From Mycobacterium sp. 1554424.7 (GTDB lineage: Bacteria; Actinomycetota; Actinomycetes; Mycobacteriales; Mycobacteriaceae), in the NCBI RefSeq assembly GCF_001665295.1, contig NZ_LZSE01000115.1, forward strand, positions 1 through 37,632: a DNA stretch of 37,632 bases, given 5' to 3'. How positions within the stretch are numbered: the stretch's first letter is position 1; each line of letters starts with the position of its first letter. The translations under genes and the position numbers were made by a program. Below the pieces are notes generated by a model that searched no databases, was not told the origin of the DNA, and saw only the letters and a list, made by a program, of their open reading frames with translations. Positions 7,748 through 16,142 of the stretch are shown piece after piece.

Positions 7748-9199
7748 ATGTCGTTCGTGTTCGCCACGCCGGACGTAGTCTCAGCCGCCGCAACGGATTT
7801 GGCGAGCATCGGCGCGACGCTCACCCAGGCCAACTCGGCCGCGGCGGTTCAGACCACCCAGGTCCTCGCGGCGGGCGCCGACGAGGTGTCGGCCGCGGTC
7901 GCGGAATTCTTTGCTGCTCACGGCCAGGGATATCAAGCGCTCAGCGCCCAGGTGGCGGCATTTCACGACCAATTCGTTCAGACGCTGAACGCGGGCGCGG
8001 GCGCCTACGCCAGCGCCGAGGCAGCCAACGCCGCGGCGGTGGCTAACCCGTGGCAGACGTTGCAGCAGGACCTGCTGAATGCGATCAACACGCCCACCGA
8101 GCTGCTGATGGGGCGCCCGCTGATCGGCAACGGCGCCGACGGCCTGCCGGGAACCGGCCAGAACGGCGGGGCCGGCGGGCTGCTGTGGGGCAACGGCGGC
8201 AACGGCGGCACCGGCACAGCAGCACACGGGTTTGTCTCCGGGGGGCCGGGCGGTAACGGCGGTCCCGCCGGGCTGTTCGGCAACGGCGGCGCCGGCGGCG
8301 CCGGCGGGGCCCCGAACGTCAACGAGTCCGCCGGCAACGGTGGCGCGGGCGGCACCGGCGGGCTGGTGTGGGGCAACGGCGGAGCCGGCGGCGCCGGCGG
8401 CTACACCCTGTCCGCCACCTCGGGCGGCACCGGGGGCCGGGGCGGCGATGCCATCGGCTTGTTCGGCAGCGGAGGCGCCGGCGGCGTCGGGGGCTCCGGC
8501 CTTGTCGGTGATGTGCAGCAAGCCTTCGCTGGTGCCGGCGGCCACGGTGGACATGGCGGCCTGCTGAATGGGAACGGCGGCGCCGGCGGCAACGCCGGGG
8601 TCGCCACGCACGGCAGTCAGGGGGGCGACGGCGGCGCGGGCGGGATGCTGCACGGCAACGGCGGCGCCGGCGGCAACGGCACGGGCGGCAAAGTCGGCGG
8701 CAACGGCGGGGCCGCGGGCGTCATTGGCGATGGTGGAGCCGGGGGAACCGGGGGTGCGGCCGACAACACCGTCCTCAACGAGGCCGGCGGCGCCGGCGGC
8801 AGCGGGGGTGCCGGGGGCACCCTGTTCGGCAGCGGCGGCCACGGCGGACTCGGCGGGCAGTCCGCCTACAGCGCCGGCGGCGCCGGGGGCGCGGGCGGCA
8901 ACGCCGTCGGGCTCTACGGCAACGGCGGTGGCGGCGGGGACGGTGGCCAGGGTCTCGGCAACGGCGGGGACGGCGGGCGCGGCGGCAATGCTGGCATCAT
9001 CGGCAACGGCGGAAAGGGCGGCGGCGCCGGCTTCGGCACGAACCCCTTCCCCGGATCGGAGGGTGGCAACGGCGGCAACGCTCAGCTGATCGGCAACGGC
9101 GGTGCCGGCGGCAACGGCTTCCTCGAACCCGGCGGAATCGGCGGCGGCGGCGGCCTGCTGCTGGGCGTGCCGGGAGCCGACGGTGGGCAAGGGCCGTAG
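7748..9199 (+). CDS. PE_PGRS family protein, first of a tandem pair
   Basis: The 483-residue protein has a PE domain (residues 1-~95, [20 protein letters not shown] onward, with two long alanine-rich helices). It carries the ESX secretion signal YxxxE as Y87-A-S-A-E91. The standard PE_PGRS linker [11 protein letters not shown] follows at about residues 122-132. From there to residue 483 the sequence is PGRS: GGxGG triplets broken by GLLWGNGG or GLFGNGG type blocks, ending [14 protein letters not shown]. Proteins of this family are exported by type VII systems (mainly ESX-5) and sit at the cell surface. GGGAGGT before the ATG is a strong ribosome site. The specific function is unknown. Its PE domain is about 80% identical, by my count, to that of the next gene. 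Confidence 0.95.
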   Translation: MSFVFATPDVVSAAATDLASIGATLTQANSAAAVQTTQVLAAGADEVSAAVAEFFAAHGQGYQALSAQVAAFHDQFVQTLNAGAGAYASAEAANAAAVANPWQTLQQDLLNAINTPTELLMGRPLIGNGADGLPGTGQNGGAGGLLWGNGGNGGTGTAAHGFVSGGPGGNGGPAGLFGNGGAGGAGGAPNVNESAGNGGAGGTGGLVWGNGGAGGAGGYTLSATSGGTGGRGGDAIGLFGSGGAGGVGGSGLVGDVQQAFAGAGGHGGHGGLLNGNGGAGGNAGVATHGSQGGDGGAGGMLHGNGGAGGNGTGGKVGGNGGAAGVIGDGGAGGTGGAADNTVLNEAGGAGGSGGAGGTLFGSGGHGGLGGQSAYSAGGAGGAGGNAVGLYGNGGGGGDGGQGLGNGGDGGRGGNAGIIGNGGKGGGAGFGTNPFPGSEGGNGGNAQLIGNGGAGGNGFLEPGGIGGGGGLLLGVPGADGGQGP

Positions 9200-9236
9200 C
9201 TCAACGAAATCGCCCCTGTGCACTTGACGGCCACGC

Positions 9237-9242
9237 TACGAT
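9237..9242 (+). promoter_or_regulatory. Candidate -10 element for the second PE_PGRS gene
   Basis: TACGAT at 9237-9242 fits the SigA-type TANNNT pattern in the 80-bp gap between the two PE_PGRS genes, placing a start point near 9249 and a leader of about 30 bases. A TTGACG at 9224-9229 is too close to pair with it. Read-through from the first gene is also possible. Confidence 0.25.
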
Positions 9243-9279
9243 TCTGCCCAGTCGACGGGGGCGTTGCCGGAGGTAAGGA

Positions 9280-10725
9280 ATGTCTTTCGTGTTCGCGGTC
9301 CCCGACGTGGTTTCAACGGCCGCCACGGACTTGGCGGGTATCGGATCCACGCTCCATCAGGCCAACTCGGCCGCGGCGGCCCAGACCACCCAGATGCTGG
9401 CGGCCGCGGACGACGAGGTATCGGCGGCGGTGGCCGCGTTCTTCGGCGCGCACGCCCTGGACTACCAGGCCGTCAGCGCCCAGGCGGCAACCTTTCATCA
9501 GCAATTCGTCCAGGCCTTGAACGCCGGCGCGGGCGCCTACGCCGGCGCCGAAGCGGCTAACGCCGCGGCCACCGCCAACCCGTGGCAGGTCGTGCAGCAA
9601 GACCTCCTCAACGCGATCAACACGCCCACCGAACTCCTGCTCCAGCGCCCACTGATCGGCAACGGCACCAACGGCCTGCCGGGGACCGGCCAGAATGGCG
9701 GGGCTGGCGGCCTGCTGTGGGGCAACGGCGGCGACGGCGGATCCGGCGCGGCCGCAACCGCGTCCACCAGCGGAGGAAAGGGCGGAAACGGCGGGGCGGC
9801 CGGGTTGTTCGGCCACGGCGGCGCCGGCGGGGCCGGCGGCTTAAGCGACTTCGACGCGGTAAGTGCCGGTAGGGGCGGCACCGGTGGCACGGGCGGGCTG
9901 TTGTGGGGCAACGGCGGCCCGGGGGGCGCGGGCGGCACCTATAACACCGCCGGCATGGGCGTCGCCGGCGGCGGCTCAGGGGGCGCGGGCGGCGACGCGG
10001 TCGGGCTGTTCGGTCAGGGCGGCGCCGGTGGGGCCGGGGGCATCGCCACTGGCAACGTGTTCGGCGCCGGTGCCGGATCCGGCGGCCACGGTGGTCACGG
10101 CGGCCTGCTCAACGGCAACGGCGGCGCCGGTGGCGCCGCGGGCGCCCAGGGCTCCGTCCCCGGTACCGGCGGCGACGGTGGCGCCGGCGGGCTGCTCAGC
10201 GGCAACGGCGGTGACGGCGGCGCAGGCTTCGGCGGCAAATCCGGCCACGGCGGCAATGCCGGCCTGATCGGCAACGGCGGCGCCGGGGGCAACGGCCAGT
10301 TCGCGGCGGTCGGCGGTACCGGCGGAAACGGCGGCACCCTGTTGGGCAACGGCGGTCACGGCGGCAACGGGGGACAGTCGGACCTCAACGTTGGCGGCCC
10401 CGGCGGTGCCGGCGGCAACGCCGTCGGGTTGTTCGGCCACGGCGGGGACGGCGGCAACGGAGGCCAAAGTGCCACCGCCGCATTCAGCGGCGGTCAAGGT
10501 GGCCATGGCGGCAACGGTGGGGTCTTCGGCGGCGGCGGAAACGGCGGTAACGGCGGGGCCAGCGCGACCGGCAAGGCCAACGGCGGCGGCGGCGGAAACG
10601 CCCAACTCGTCGGCAACGGCGGCACCGGCGGCAACAGCGCCGGCGCCGGCGCCACTCCCGGGGTGGGCGGCAACGGCGGGCTGCTTCTCGGAATCCCCGG
10701 CCCCGACGGGCACGCCGGCCCGTAA
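9280..10725 (+). CDS. PE_PGRS family protein, second of a tandem pair
   Basis: The 481-residue product matches its neighbour in layout: a PE domain at residues 1-~95 ([20 protein letters not shown] onward), secretion signal Y87-A-G-A-E91, linker [11 protein letters not shown], then a PGRS domain ending [11 protein letters not shown]. The first linker residue is Q where the family usually has G. GGAGGT five bases before ATG is a strong ribosome site. The pair almost certainly arose by tandem gene duplication, with the PE half conserved and the PGRS half diverged in block order. It is expected to be exported by ESX-5 and surface-associated; the role is unknown. It converges on the 98-residue ORF, with only four bases between the stops. 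Confidence 0.95.
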   Translation: MSFVFAVPDVVSTAATDLAGIGSTLHQANSAAAAQTTQMLAAADDEVSAAVAAFFGAHALDYQAVSAQAATFHQQFVQALNAGAGAYAGAEAANAAATANPWQVVQQDLLNAINTPTELLLQRPLIGNGTNGLPGTGQNGGAGGLLWGNGGDGGSGAAATASTSGGKGGNGGAAGLFGHGGAGGAGGLSDFDAVSAGRGGTGGTGGLLWGNGGPGGAGGTYNTAGMGVAGGGSGGAGGDAVGLFGQGGAGGAGGIATGNVFGAGAGSGGHGGHGGLLNGNGGAGGAAGAQGSVPGTGGDGGAGGLLSGNGGDGGAGFGGKSGHGGNAGLIGNGGAGGNGQFAAVGGTGGNGGTLLGNGGHGGNGGQSDLNVGGPGGAGGNAVGLFGHGGDGGNGGQSATAAFSGGQGGHGGNGGVFGGGGNGGNGGASATGKANGGGGGNAQLVGNGGTGGNSAGAGATPGVGGNGGLLLGIPGPDGHAGP

Positions 10726-10729
10726 GCCG

Positions 10730-11026
10730 TCAGTCGCTGGCGGGCAGCGGCTTGACCTCTTTGAGCTGCAGCGCGGTCTGACCGACGCTCAGGCTGCCGG
10801 CGCCGGGCTTGGTCACCAGCACCTCGGCACCGGTCTCGTCGACGTAGCGCTTGCCCATCACGGTGCCGTCGGAGAACGCCGGGTCGAGCTCGCCGGAGCG
10901 CTCGCCACCGATCGGCACCATCGGCGCGCCGCCGCAGCGCAGGTCGTCGAGGCTGTCGGCGCTGCGGACCACGATGACCTGGGTGTCACACACCTGGCTG
11001 GCGAGGCGGGTTCCGTTCTTGATCAT
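10730..11026 (-). CDS. Small conserved-looking protein coupled to the acyl-CoA synthetase
   Basis: The 98-residue product begins MIKNGTRLASQVCDTQVIVV and contains two cysteines in the context CDTQVIVVR...DDLRCGGAPM, a glycine-rich turn, and a basic/acidic C-terminal half (MGKRYVDETGAEVLVTKPGAGSL). There is no signal peptide or membrane segment. Its ATG overlaps the TGA of the upstream synthetase as ATGA, so the two are translationally coupled. The paired cysteines and beta-rich look suggest a small metal-binding or carrier-like fold, but I recognise no family. Its place immediately after an AMP-forming ligase suggests a role with that enzyme's substrate or product (inference). Confidence 0.75.
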   Translation of the reverse strand: MIKNGTRLASQVCDTQVIVVRSADSLDDLRCGGAPMVPIGGERSGELDPAFSDGTVMGKRYVDETGAEVLVTKPGAGSLSVGQTALQLKEVKPLPASD

Positions 11027-12522
11027 TTCGGCGTTCCTAACGTTCGGAGATCTTCAACGATTTCGCGACGCAGGACCTTGCCCGTCGGCGTGGTCGGCAG
11101 CTCGTCGCGAAAGACTACCCGGTCCGGGGTGCGCGACCCGCGCAAACTCTTGCGGACATGCTCGCGGAGCTCCTCGGGGTCTGGGTCGATGCCCGCGACC
11201 GGCACCACCACGGCCACGATCGCCTGGCCCCACTGTGGATCCTCGACGCCAACCACCGCGACGTCGCGCACGTGGGCGTGCTCGATGAGCACCTCCTCCA
11301 GCTCGGCGGGCGCGATGTTCTCCCCGCCGCGGATGATGGTGTCGTCGCTGCGCCCGCTGATAAAGAGGTAGCCGTCCTCATCGAGCAGCGCGATGTCGCG
11401 GGTCGGGAACCAGCCGTCCTCGTCGAGCACCGAGCCGATCCCGGTGTAGCGCCCCGACACCTGCTCGCCGCGCACGAACAGCTCGCCGGTCTCACCCGGC
11501 CCCAGCACCTTGCCGTCCTCGTCGCGGATCTGCAGCTCGATGCCGGGCACCGGCCGCCCGACCGACCCGAGCCGCTTCGCGACGTGATCGGCCGACGCCC
11601 CGTGCGCCTCGCGGTGGTCGTCCGGGCCCAGCACCGCGATCGTCGAGCTCGTCTCGGTCAGCCCGTAGGCGTTGACGAAGCCGACGTGCGGCAACAGCTC
11701 CAGGGCCCGGCGGACCAGCGGCAGGCCCACCTTGGAGCCGCCATAGGCCAGGCTGCGCAGCGACGGCAGCTCACGGCCGCCACCCTCGAGCACGGTCACG
11801 ATGCGGTCCAGCATGGTGGGCACCACCGTCGCCGTGGTCACCCGTTCGGCGTCGACCAGCCGCACCCATTCGGCGGCGTCAAAGTTGGGCAGGTACACCA
11901 TCTTTCGGCCGGCATACAGGTTCGACAACGCGGCGCTGACCCCGGCGATGTGATACGGCGGCACGCAGATCAGCGCCGCGTCGGTGGGCTCGGCGGATTC
12001 GAACTCGACGGTCCCGGTGACGTAACTGGTCAGGTTGTTGTGTGAGAGCTCGACGGCCTTGGGCGCCGATGTGGTGCCCGACGTGAACAACACGATCGCG
12101 ACCGACTCCGGGTCGGCGAACTCGGCCGCGGGCGCGGCCTCGCGGGCCGCCGCAAGGAAGTCGTCGGACGACATCACCCGCTTCGCCGAGCCCCCGACCA
12201 TGTCCCGGTAGCGCTCGTCGACGACCACCAGCGGTTCGGGCAGCCGCGCGATGAGCCCCTGGATGCCCTCGGCCGACAGCCGATAATTGAGCGGCGTGAA
12301 CGCCAGCCCGGCGCGCGCGGCGGCGAAGATCAGCACCGGCAGCATCGCCCCGCCGGTGCCCACGTAGGCCACGTGCCTGGCGCCGGACGCCGCGACGACA
12401 CCGGCGCCGCCGTCGGCCAGATCGCTGAGCTGCTGGGTCGTCAGCCGCAAATCCCCGGAGACGACGGCCGTGCGCTCAGGGTTGCCCGACGCAGCCATCT
12501 CCAGCAGCAACGAAATGCTCAT
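11023..12522 (-). CDS. AMP-dependent acyl-CoA synthetase/ligase
   Basis: The 499-residue product is a complete ANL-superfamily ligase that activates a carboxylic acid to an acyl-AMP and then an acyl-CoA. Visible motifs are the P-loop LFTSGTTSAPKAVELSH (A3), NAYGLTETSS (A5), WFPTRDIALLDEDGYLFISG with RSDDTIIRGGENIAP (A7-A8), and PTTPTGKVLRRE with the catalytic lysine (A10). The usual TGD of A7 reads TRD here, a small deviation next to the conserved aspartate. The substrate is not deducible; the compact length fits medium-chain or aromatic acids as well as fatty acids. It is the first gene of a two-gene unit with the 98-residue protein. The ATG at 12522 has GGATCGAGG upstream as ribosome site. 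Confidence 0.92.
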   Translation of the reverse strand: MSISLLLEMAASGNPERTAVVSGDLRLTTQQLSDLADGGAGVVAASGARHVAYVGTGGAMLPVLIFAAARAGLAFTPLNYRLSAEGIQGLIARLPEPLVVVDERYRDMVGGSAKRVMSSDDFLAAAREAAPAAEFADPESVAIVLFTSGTTSAPKAVELSHNNLTSYVTGTVEFESAEPTDAALICVPPYHIAGVSAALSNLYAGRKMVYLPNFDAAEWVRLVDAERVTTATVVPTMLDRIVTVLEGGGRELPSLRSLAYGGSKVGLPLVRRALELLPHVGFVNAYGLTETSSTIAVLGPDDHREAHGASADHVAKRLGSVGRPVPGIELQIRDEDGKVLGPGETGELFVRGEQVSGRYTGIGSVLDEDGWFPTRDIALLDEDGYLFISGRSDDTIIRGGENIAPAELEEVLIEHAHVRDVAVVGVEDPQWGQAIVAVVVPVAGIDPDPEELREHVRKSLRGSRTPDRVVFRDELPTTPTGKVLRREIVEDLRTLGTPK

Positions 12523-12549
12523 CCTCGATCCTTCGTGGATCCCCGCCCT

Positions 12550-12573
12550 TTACAAATCTAGCGCACAGTGTAA
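12550..12573 (-). promoter_or_regulatory. Candidate promoter and inverted repeat for the synthetase operon
   Basis: On the minus strand TAGATT (12560-12555) fits the TANNNT -10 pattern, about 30 bases before the start codon of the synthetase. It lies between the halves of an inverted repeat, TTACA (12550-12554) and TGTAA (12569-12573), which could bind a regulator over the promoter. The arms are short, so the site is tentative. Confidence 0.3.
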
Positions 12574-12588
12574 GCCATCTAACTAGTG

Positions 12589-13128
12589 CTACCGGTCGGG
12601 GTCCCACGCCGTGACCCGCGGGATCCAGCGCGGAACGTTGCGCCGGTAGGCGACGTACTCGTCGCCGTAGCGCCCGACGAGGTGGGGTTCCTCCCAGAAC
12701 CGGATGGCCGTCGCCTGGAACACGAAAAAGGTGGCGAACCAGGCGAGCAGCGCACCGGATCCGGCGAGGGCCGCTTCGCCAAGCAGGATGCAGAGCACGC
12801 CGGTGATCATGGGGTTGCGCACATGCCGGTAGGGGCCGCGCACGACCAAATGGACCGGCTCCCCCATCACAGGCCCGAGCCCGAGCGTCCCCTCGCCCAC
12901 CCGGTCGAACAGCACGTTGGTCCAGACCATCAGGCTCAGCCCCGCGACGATCAGCACGCAGCCCGCCGCCACCAGCGCGGCCGTCGCGACCGTTCCGAAC
13001 TGCGGCCCGCGCACGCCGCCCGGCAGCACGATCAGGGCCGGGACCACGAGCGTGACCGTCACCGGGAAGAGCAGGACGGACATCAGGTGCCGCCACCAGA
13101 GCCGTCGTTCGCGTGTGTTCGTCACCAT
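12589..13128 (-). CDS. Integral membrane methyltransferase, isoprenylcysteine carboxyl methyltransferase-like
   Basis: The 179-residue product has hydrophobic segments at about residues 15-40 (MSVLLFPVTVTLVVPALIVL), 47-75, and a pair near 108-140 (GVLCILLGEAALAGSGALLAW). It also has the ICMT/PEMT signature: GPYRHVRNPM followed, after the last helices, by EEPHLVGRYGDEYVAYRRNV. Members use S-adenosylmethionine to methylate lipids or other membrane-embedded acceptors. In bacteria without prenylated proteins the acceptor is unknown. The ATG at 13128 has GAGGAG at good spacing and is preferred over longer readings that would run into the divergent TetR gene. Two operator-like sites in the shared upstream region suggest control by that TetR protein. 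Confidence 0.85.
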   Translation of the reverse strand: MVTNTRERRLWWRHLMSVLLFPVTVTLVVPALIVLPGGVRGPQFGTVATAALVAAGCVLIVAGLSLMVWTNVLFDRVGEGTLGLGPVMGEPVHLVVRGPYRHVRNPMITGVLCILLGEAALAGSGALLAWFATFFVFQATAIRFWEEPHLVGRYGDEYVAYRRNVPRWIPRVTAWDPDR

Positions 13129-13152
13129 CGCTTTCTCCTCTCCCGCTATTAC

Positions 13153-13216
13153 TTCAACCATCGTTGAACAAAGCCAGCCTACGCGCGCGGTCCGGCATTG
13201 GTCAACGGTTGTTGAA
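13153..13216. promoter_or_regulatory. Two matching operator-like palindromes between methyltransferase and TetR genes
   Basis: TTCAAC-CATC-GTTGAA (13153-13168) and GTCAAC-GGTT-GTTGAA (13201-13216) share the pattern TCAAC-N4-GTTGA with centres 48 bp apart. Each is followed, in the direction of the gene it faces, by TTGAAGTA and a -10-like hexamer: TAATAG for the methyltransferase and TATGCT (13218-13223) for the TetR gene. The TetR start codon lies seven bases after TATGCT, so its mRNA may be leaderless. This fits an autoregulating TetR repressor that controls both genes. Confidence 0.6.
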
Positions 13217-13230
13217 GTATGCTGTCGGGC

Positions 13231-13821
13231 ATGGCGGAGGCCCGGCGGGCGGGGCGGTGGCGCACCGGTCAGCAGAGCAAGCAGCGCATCGTCGACGCGG
13301 CGCGCGAACGTTTCATGCGCGACGGGTACGACAAGGCCACGGTCCGCGCGATCGCCGCTGACGCCGGCGTGGACGTCGCGATGGTCTACTACTTCTTCGA
13401 CAGCAAGGAGGGGCTGTTCACCGCCTCGGCGCTGACCGGTCCCGAGCACCCGCTGCACCAGCTGGCCGCGCTCCTCGACGAGGGCACCGAGCAGATCGGG
13501 CCGCGGCTGGTGCGCCGCTTCCTCGAGCACTGGGAGGAAGGCGCCGTCTTCGAGCCCTTCATGACGCTGTGGCGCTCGGCGGCCATCCACCCGCAGGCGC
13601 GAAAGGTGTTGCACGACAGCCTCGCCGGGCCCATCGCCAAGCGGGTCGCGAGGGAATTCGGGGTGGCCGACGCCGAGCTACGGGTCGAGCTGGTGGCCAG
13701 TCACCTGGCCGGGCTTGCGTTCGCGCGCTACCAGCTCAAGATCGAGCCGCTCGCGTCGACGACCGTCGACGACCTGGTCTCCTGGCTGGGGCCGACGGTG
13801 CAGCGCTACCTGACGGCTTAG
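13231..13821 (+). CDS. TetR family transcriptional regulator
   Basis: The 196-residue product has an N-terminal TetR DNA-binding domain: SKQRIVDAARERFMRDGYDK, then ATVRAIAADAGVDVAMVYYF with FDSKEGLF. The C-terminal ligand domain has the WRSAAIHPQARKVL pattern of the TetR_C_17/PsrA-like regulators common in mycobacteria. ATG 13231 is preferred to the in-frame codon at 13219 because it lies one turn after a TATGCT -10 element; the transcript may lack a leader. The divergent neighbour encodes the membrane methyltransferase, and both promoters carry the TCAAC-N4-GTTGA site. The inducer is unknown. The gene converges on echA1 with nine bases between stops. Confidence 0.9.
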   Translation: MAEARRAGRWRTGQQSKQRIVDAARERFMRDGYDKATVRAIAADAGVDVAMVYYFFDSKEGLFTASALTGPEHPLHQLAALLDEGTEQIGPRLVRRFLEHWEEGAVFEPFMTLWRSAAIHPQARKVLHDSLAGPIAKRVAREFGVADAELRVELVASHLAGLAFARYQLKIEPLASTTVDDLVSWLGPTVQRYLTA

Positions 13822-13830
13822 TACCGCGGG

Positions 13831-14652
13831 TCAGGTGCCGGTCCAGCGCGCCGGGCGCTTCTCCGCGAAGGCGATCGCGCCCTCCTTGGCGTCGTTGGAG
13901 ACGAACACCGGGCCCAGGATCTTGTTCTGCTCCTCCCAGCGGGACTCCGGGGTCCAGCCGCGGGACTCGACGATGATCCGCTTGGTGGCCGCCACCGCGA
14001 GCGGGCCGTTGGCGGCGATCTTCTCGGCCAGCGCGATCGCGGCGTCCAGCGCCTGGCCCGGCTCGGCGAGCACGTTGACCATGCCCAGCTCGTGAGCGCG
14101 CTCGGCGGACAGGTTGTCACCCGTCAGCGCCAGCTCCATCGCGATGGCCGACGGGATGCGCTCGGGCAGGCGCAGCAGCCCTCCGCCGCCCGCGACCAGT
14201 CCCCGTTTGACCTCGGGGATGCCGAACGCCGAGTCCCGAGACGCCACGATCAGGTCGGTGGCCAACGCCAGCTCGGTGCCGCCGGCCAGCGCGAAACCCT
14301 CCACCGCGGCGATCAGCGGCTTGACCGGCGGGCGCTCGGTGAAGCCCATGCCGCGGCCCTCGACGATGGGCACCTCGCCGCGCGCGAACGCCTTGAGGTC
14401 CATGCCCGCGCAGAACGAGCCGCCCGCGCCGGTCACGATTCCCACCGACAGCCCGGCGTCGCCGTCGAGGCGACCCACGGCGTCGGCCAGGCCCCGGGCG
14501 ACCGCGGCGTTGACCGCGTTCTTGGCCTTCGGCCGGTTGATGGTGATGATCAGGATCCGGTCGCGTTGTTCGACCAGGACTTCGGGTTCGGCATTGCCAG
14601 CTTCGTCGCTACCAGTCACGGTGCTGATGGTAGCGGCCGACCGGAACGCCAT
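13831..14652 (-). CDS. echA1: Enoyl-CoA hydratase, EchA1-like
   Basis: The product (273 residues from ATG 14652) is a crotonase with GGSFCAGMDLKAF (oxyanion hole), the first glutamate in LAGGTELALATDL and the second in GIPEVKRGLVAGGG, so hydratase chemistry is intact. It ends EGAIAFAEKRPARWTGT, typical of mycobacterial EchA proteins. It is the last gene of a minus-strand run (methyltransferase, Rv0218-like, Rv0219-like, lipC, Rv0221-like), an order that matches M. tuberculosis Rv0218-Rv0222 (from memory), which supports the echA1 name. The first dozen residues (MAFRSAATISTV) precede the conserved core; a GTG at residue 12 is an alternative start, and neither has a strong ribosome site. Confidence 0.85.
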   Translation of the reverse strand: MAFRSAATISTVTGSDEAGNAEPEVLVEQRDRILIITINRPKAKNAVNAAVARGLADAVGRLDGDAGLSVGIVTGAGGSFCAGMDLKAFARGEVPIVEGRGMGFTERPPVKPLIAAVEGFALAGGTELALATDLIVASRDSAFGIPEVKRGLVAGGGGLLRLPERIPSAIAMELALTGDNLSAERAHELGMVNVLAEPGQALDAAIALAEKIAANGPLAVAATKRIIVESRGWTPESRWEEQNKILGPVFVSNDAKEGAIAFAEKRPARWTGT

Positions 14653-14688
14653 TAGCGGCAGCCGAGAGTGCCGTTACCTCGGCACCGC

Positions 14689-16098
14689 TCAGGCCGGCGC
14701 CATTGCGGCTTCGACGACCGTGAGGTCTTCGGGAAGCCCTGCGGCCCTGCGTATTTCGATGAAGTCGGCGACCATGACCTCGGTCACCTCGTGCGGGTCC
14801 TTGAGGGTGGCCCCGTCGGAGAGCACCGAGATGTTGAGCTGATCGACGTAGCTCCACACGGTGATGTTGAGGCCGCTGCCGGCGGTCAGCGGGCCCACCG
14901 AATAGATCTCGGTGACCAGCGCGCCGCCCACCCGGCCGCGCTCCCGGGGCCCGGGCACGTTGGAGATGTTCAGGTTGAGGATCTTGTTGTTCCCGTCGCG
15001 GCCGGCCGCCCATCTGAAAAAGGCCTCGGTGGGCGCGGGCGGCATGTAGGCCGCCCACCGGCTGACCAGCTCGGGCCCCATCAGCTGGTTGCTTTCCTTG
15101 GCGGCGATGGCGTTCTCGTGGCTGCACTGCACCCGCTCCAGCGGGTCGTCGGAGTCGGTCGGCAGGCCAACCAGCACGCCGGTGAAGCGATTGCCGGAGA
15201 TCCGCTCCGGCGAGAAGTCGAAACTCATCGGCACCGACGCCAACAGCGGCAGGGCCTGGCCGTCGTAGCGCAATTGCAGGGTGCGCAGCGCGCCGGTCGC
15301 CATGGCCAGCACCATGTCGTTGATCGTCGCCCCGAGCCGCTTGCCGGTTTCCTTGACGTCGGCCAGCGCCAGGGTGGCGGTGGCGAACCTGCGCTCGGGG
15401 GTGATCTTGTGGTTCATGAAGGTCGGCGGCGGCTCGAACGGCCGGGTCAGCTCGGGGGACAGCTTGCGCGAGCTGCGGCGCACCCGACCCAGCCCCTCCG
15501 CGGTGTAGCGGATCGTCGCGGGGATTCGCCCGAGGTGGCGCAGGTGATCCGCGAACGCCGACGCCAGCAACTCTCGCCGGGTGGGCGCCGGGTCGGACTT
15601 ATATGAACAAGCCTCGGGCGCCGGCCGCAGGTCCATGCCCCGGGCCAGCAGGTTTGCCGAGGCGACCCCGTCGGCGAGCGCGTGGTGGATCTTGCCGACC
15701 ACCGCGATCCGGTTGTTGGCCAGGCCCTCGACGAAGTACATCTCCCACAGCGGACGGCTGCGATCCAGCGGGTTGCTGGCGATCCGCCCGATCGCCTCGT
15801 CCAATTCGCGACGGCCGCCCGGATCGGGCAGCCGCCACGGCCTGATGTGGTATTCGAGGTCGACCTCGCAGTTCTCCCGCCACATCGGATGGTGGAACTT
15901 CCCCGGGATTTCGACGAGCTGGTAGCAGAACGGCTCGAGCTTGCTCAGCCGGCCGGCGATCACCTGACGGAAGGCCTCGATGCCGAAGTCACGACGATCC
16001 GGTGCCAGCTCGATCACCGCGGCTTTGATGGTGTGCATGTGCACGTTCGGCGTCTCGCTGTACAGCAGTACCGCGTCCCAGCCGCTGAGCCTTTTCAC
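14689..16098 (-). CDS. Wax ester synthase/diacylglycerol acyltransferase (WS/DGAT), Rv0221-like
   Basis: The 469-residue product is a full-length mycobacterial Tgs protein that transfers an acyl group from acyl-CoA to diacylglycerol or a fatty alcohol. The catalytic HHxxxDG motif is present as H138-H139-A-L-A-D143-G. The C-terminal family signatures NISNVPGP, PLTAGSGLNIT and SYVDQLNISVLSD are all visible. The enzyme usually associates with the inner face of the membrane and lipid droplets. The start is a GTG at 16098 with AAGGGG as ribosome site; that site lies in the 3' arm of a small hairpin. The gene lies between lipC and echA1, so a lipase, an acyltransferase and a beta-oxidation enzyme are produced together, as expected for neutral-lipid turnover. 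Confidence 0.95.
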   Translation of the reverse strand: MKRLSGWDAVLLYSETPNVHMHTIKAAVIELAPDRRDFGIEAFRQVIAGRLSKLEPFCYQLVEIPGKFHHPMWRENCEVDLEYHIRPWRLPDPGGRRELDEAIGRIASNPLDRSRPLWEMYFVEGLANNRIAVVGKIHHALADGVASANLLARGMDLRPAPEACSYKSDPAPTRRELLASAFADHLRHLGRIPATIRYTAEGLGRVRRSSRKLSPELTRPFEPPPTFMNHKITPERRFATATLALADVKETGKRLGATINDMVLAMATGALRTLQLRYDGQALPLLASVPMSFDFSPERISGNRFTGVLVGLPTDSDDPLERVQCSHENAIAAKESNQLMGPELVSRWAAYMPPAPTEAFFRWAAGRDGNNKILNLNISNVPGPRERGRVGGALVTEIYSVGPLTAGSGLNITVWSYVDQLNISVLSDGATLKDPHEVTEVMVADFIEIRRAAGLPEDLTVVEAAMAPA

Positions 16099-16103
16099 CG
16101 CTG

Positions 16104-16120
16104 CCCCTTACCCATAGGGG
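16104..16120 (-). promoter_or_regulatory. Hairpin that encloses the ribosome site of the WS/DGAT gene
   Basis: In the mRNA (minus strand) CCCCT-7 nt-AGGGG forms a 5-bp stem whose 3' arm is the Shine-Dalgarno sequence of the acyltransferase gene. It is nested inside a second pairing of CCGCTG with CAGCGG (16130-16135 with 16098-16103). The structure fills the 44-bp gap after lipC and could lower translation of the acyltransferase relative to the lipase. Functional use is inferred. Confidence 0.35.
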
Positions 16121-16142
16121 GACATTACCCAGCGGCGAGAGC

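Noticed and set aside
12589-13614. Extended 341-codon reading of the methyltransferase frame
   Set aside because: It would run antisense through the divergent TetR gene; the ATG at 13128 has a good ribosome site and fits the family length.
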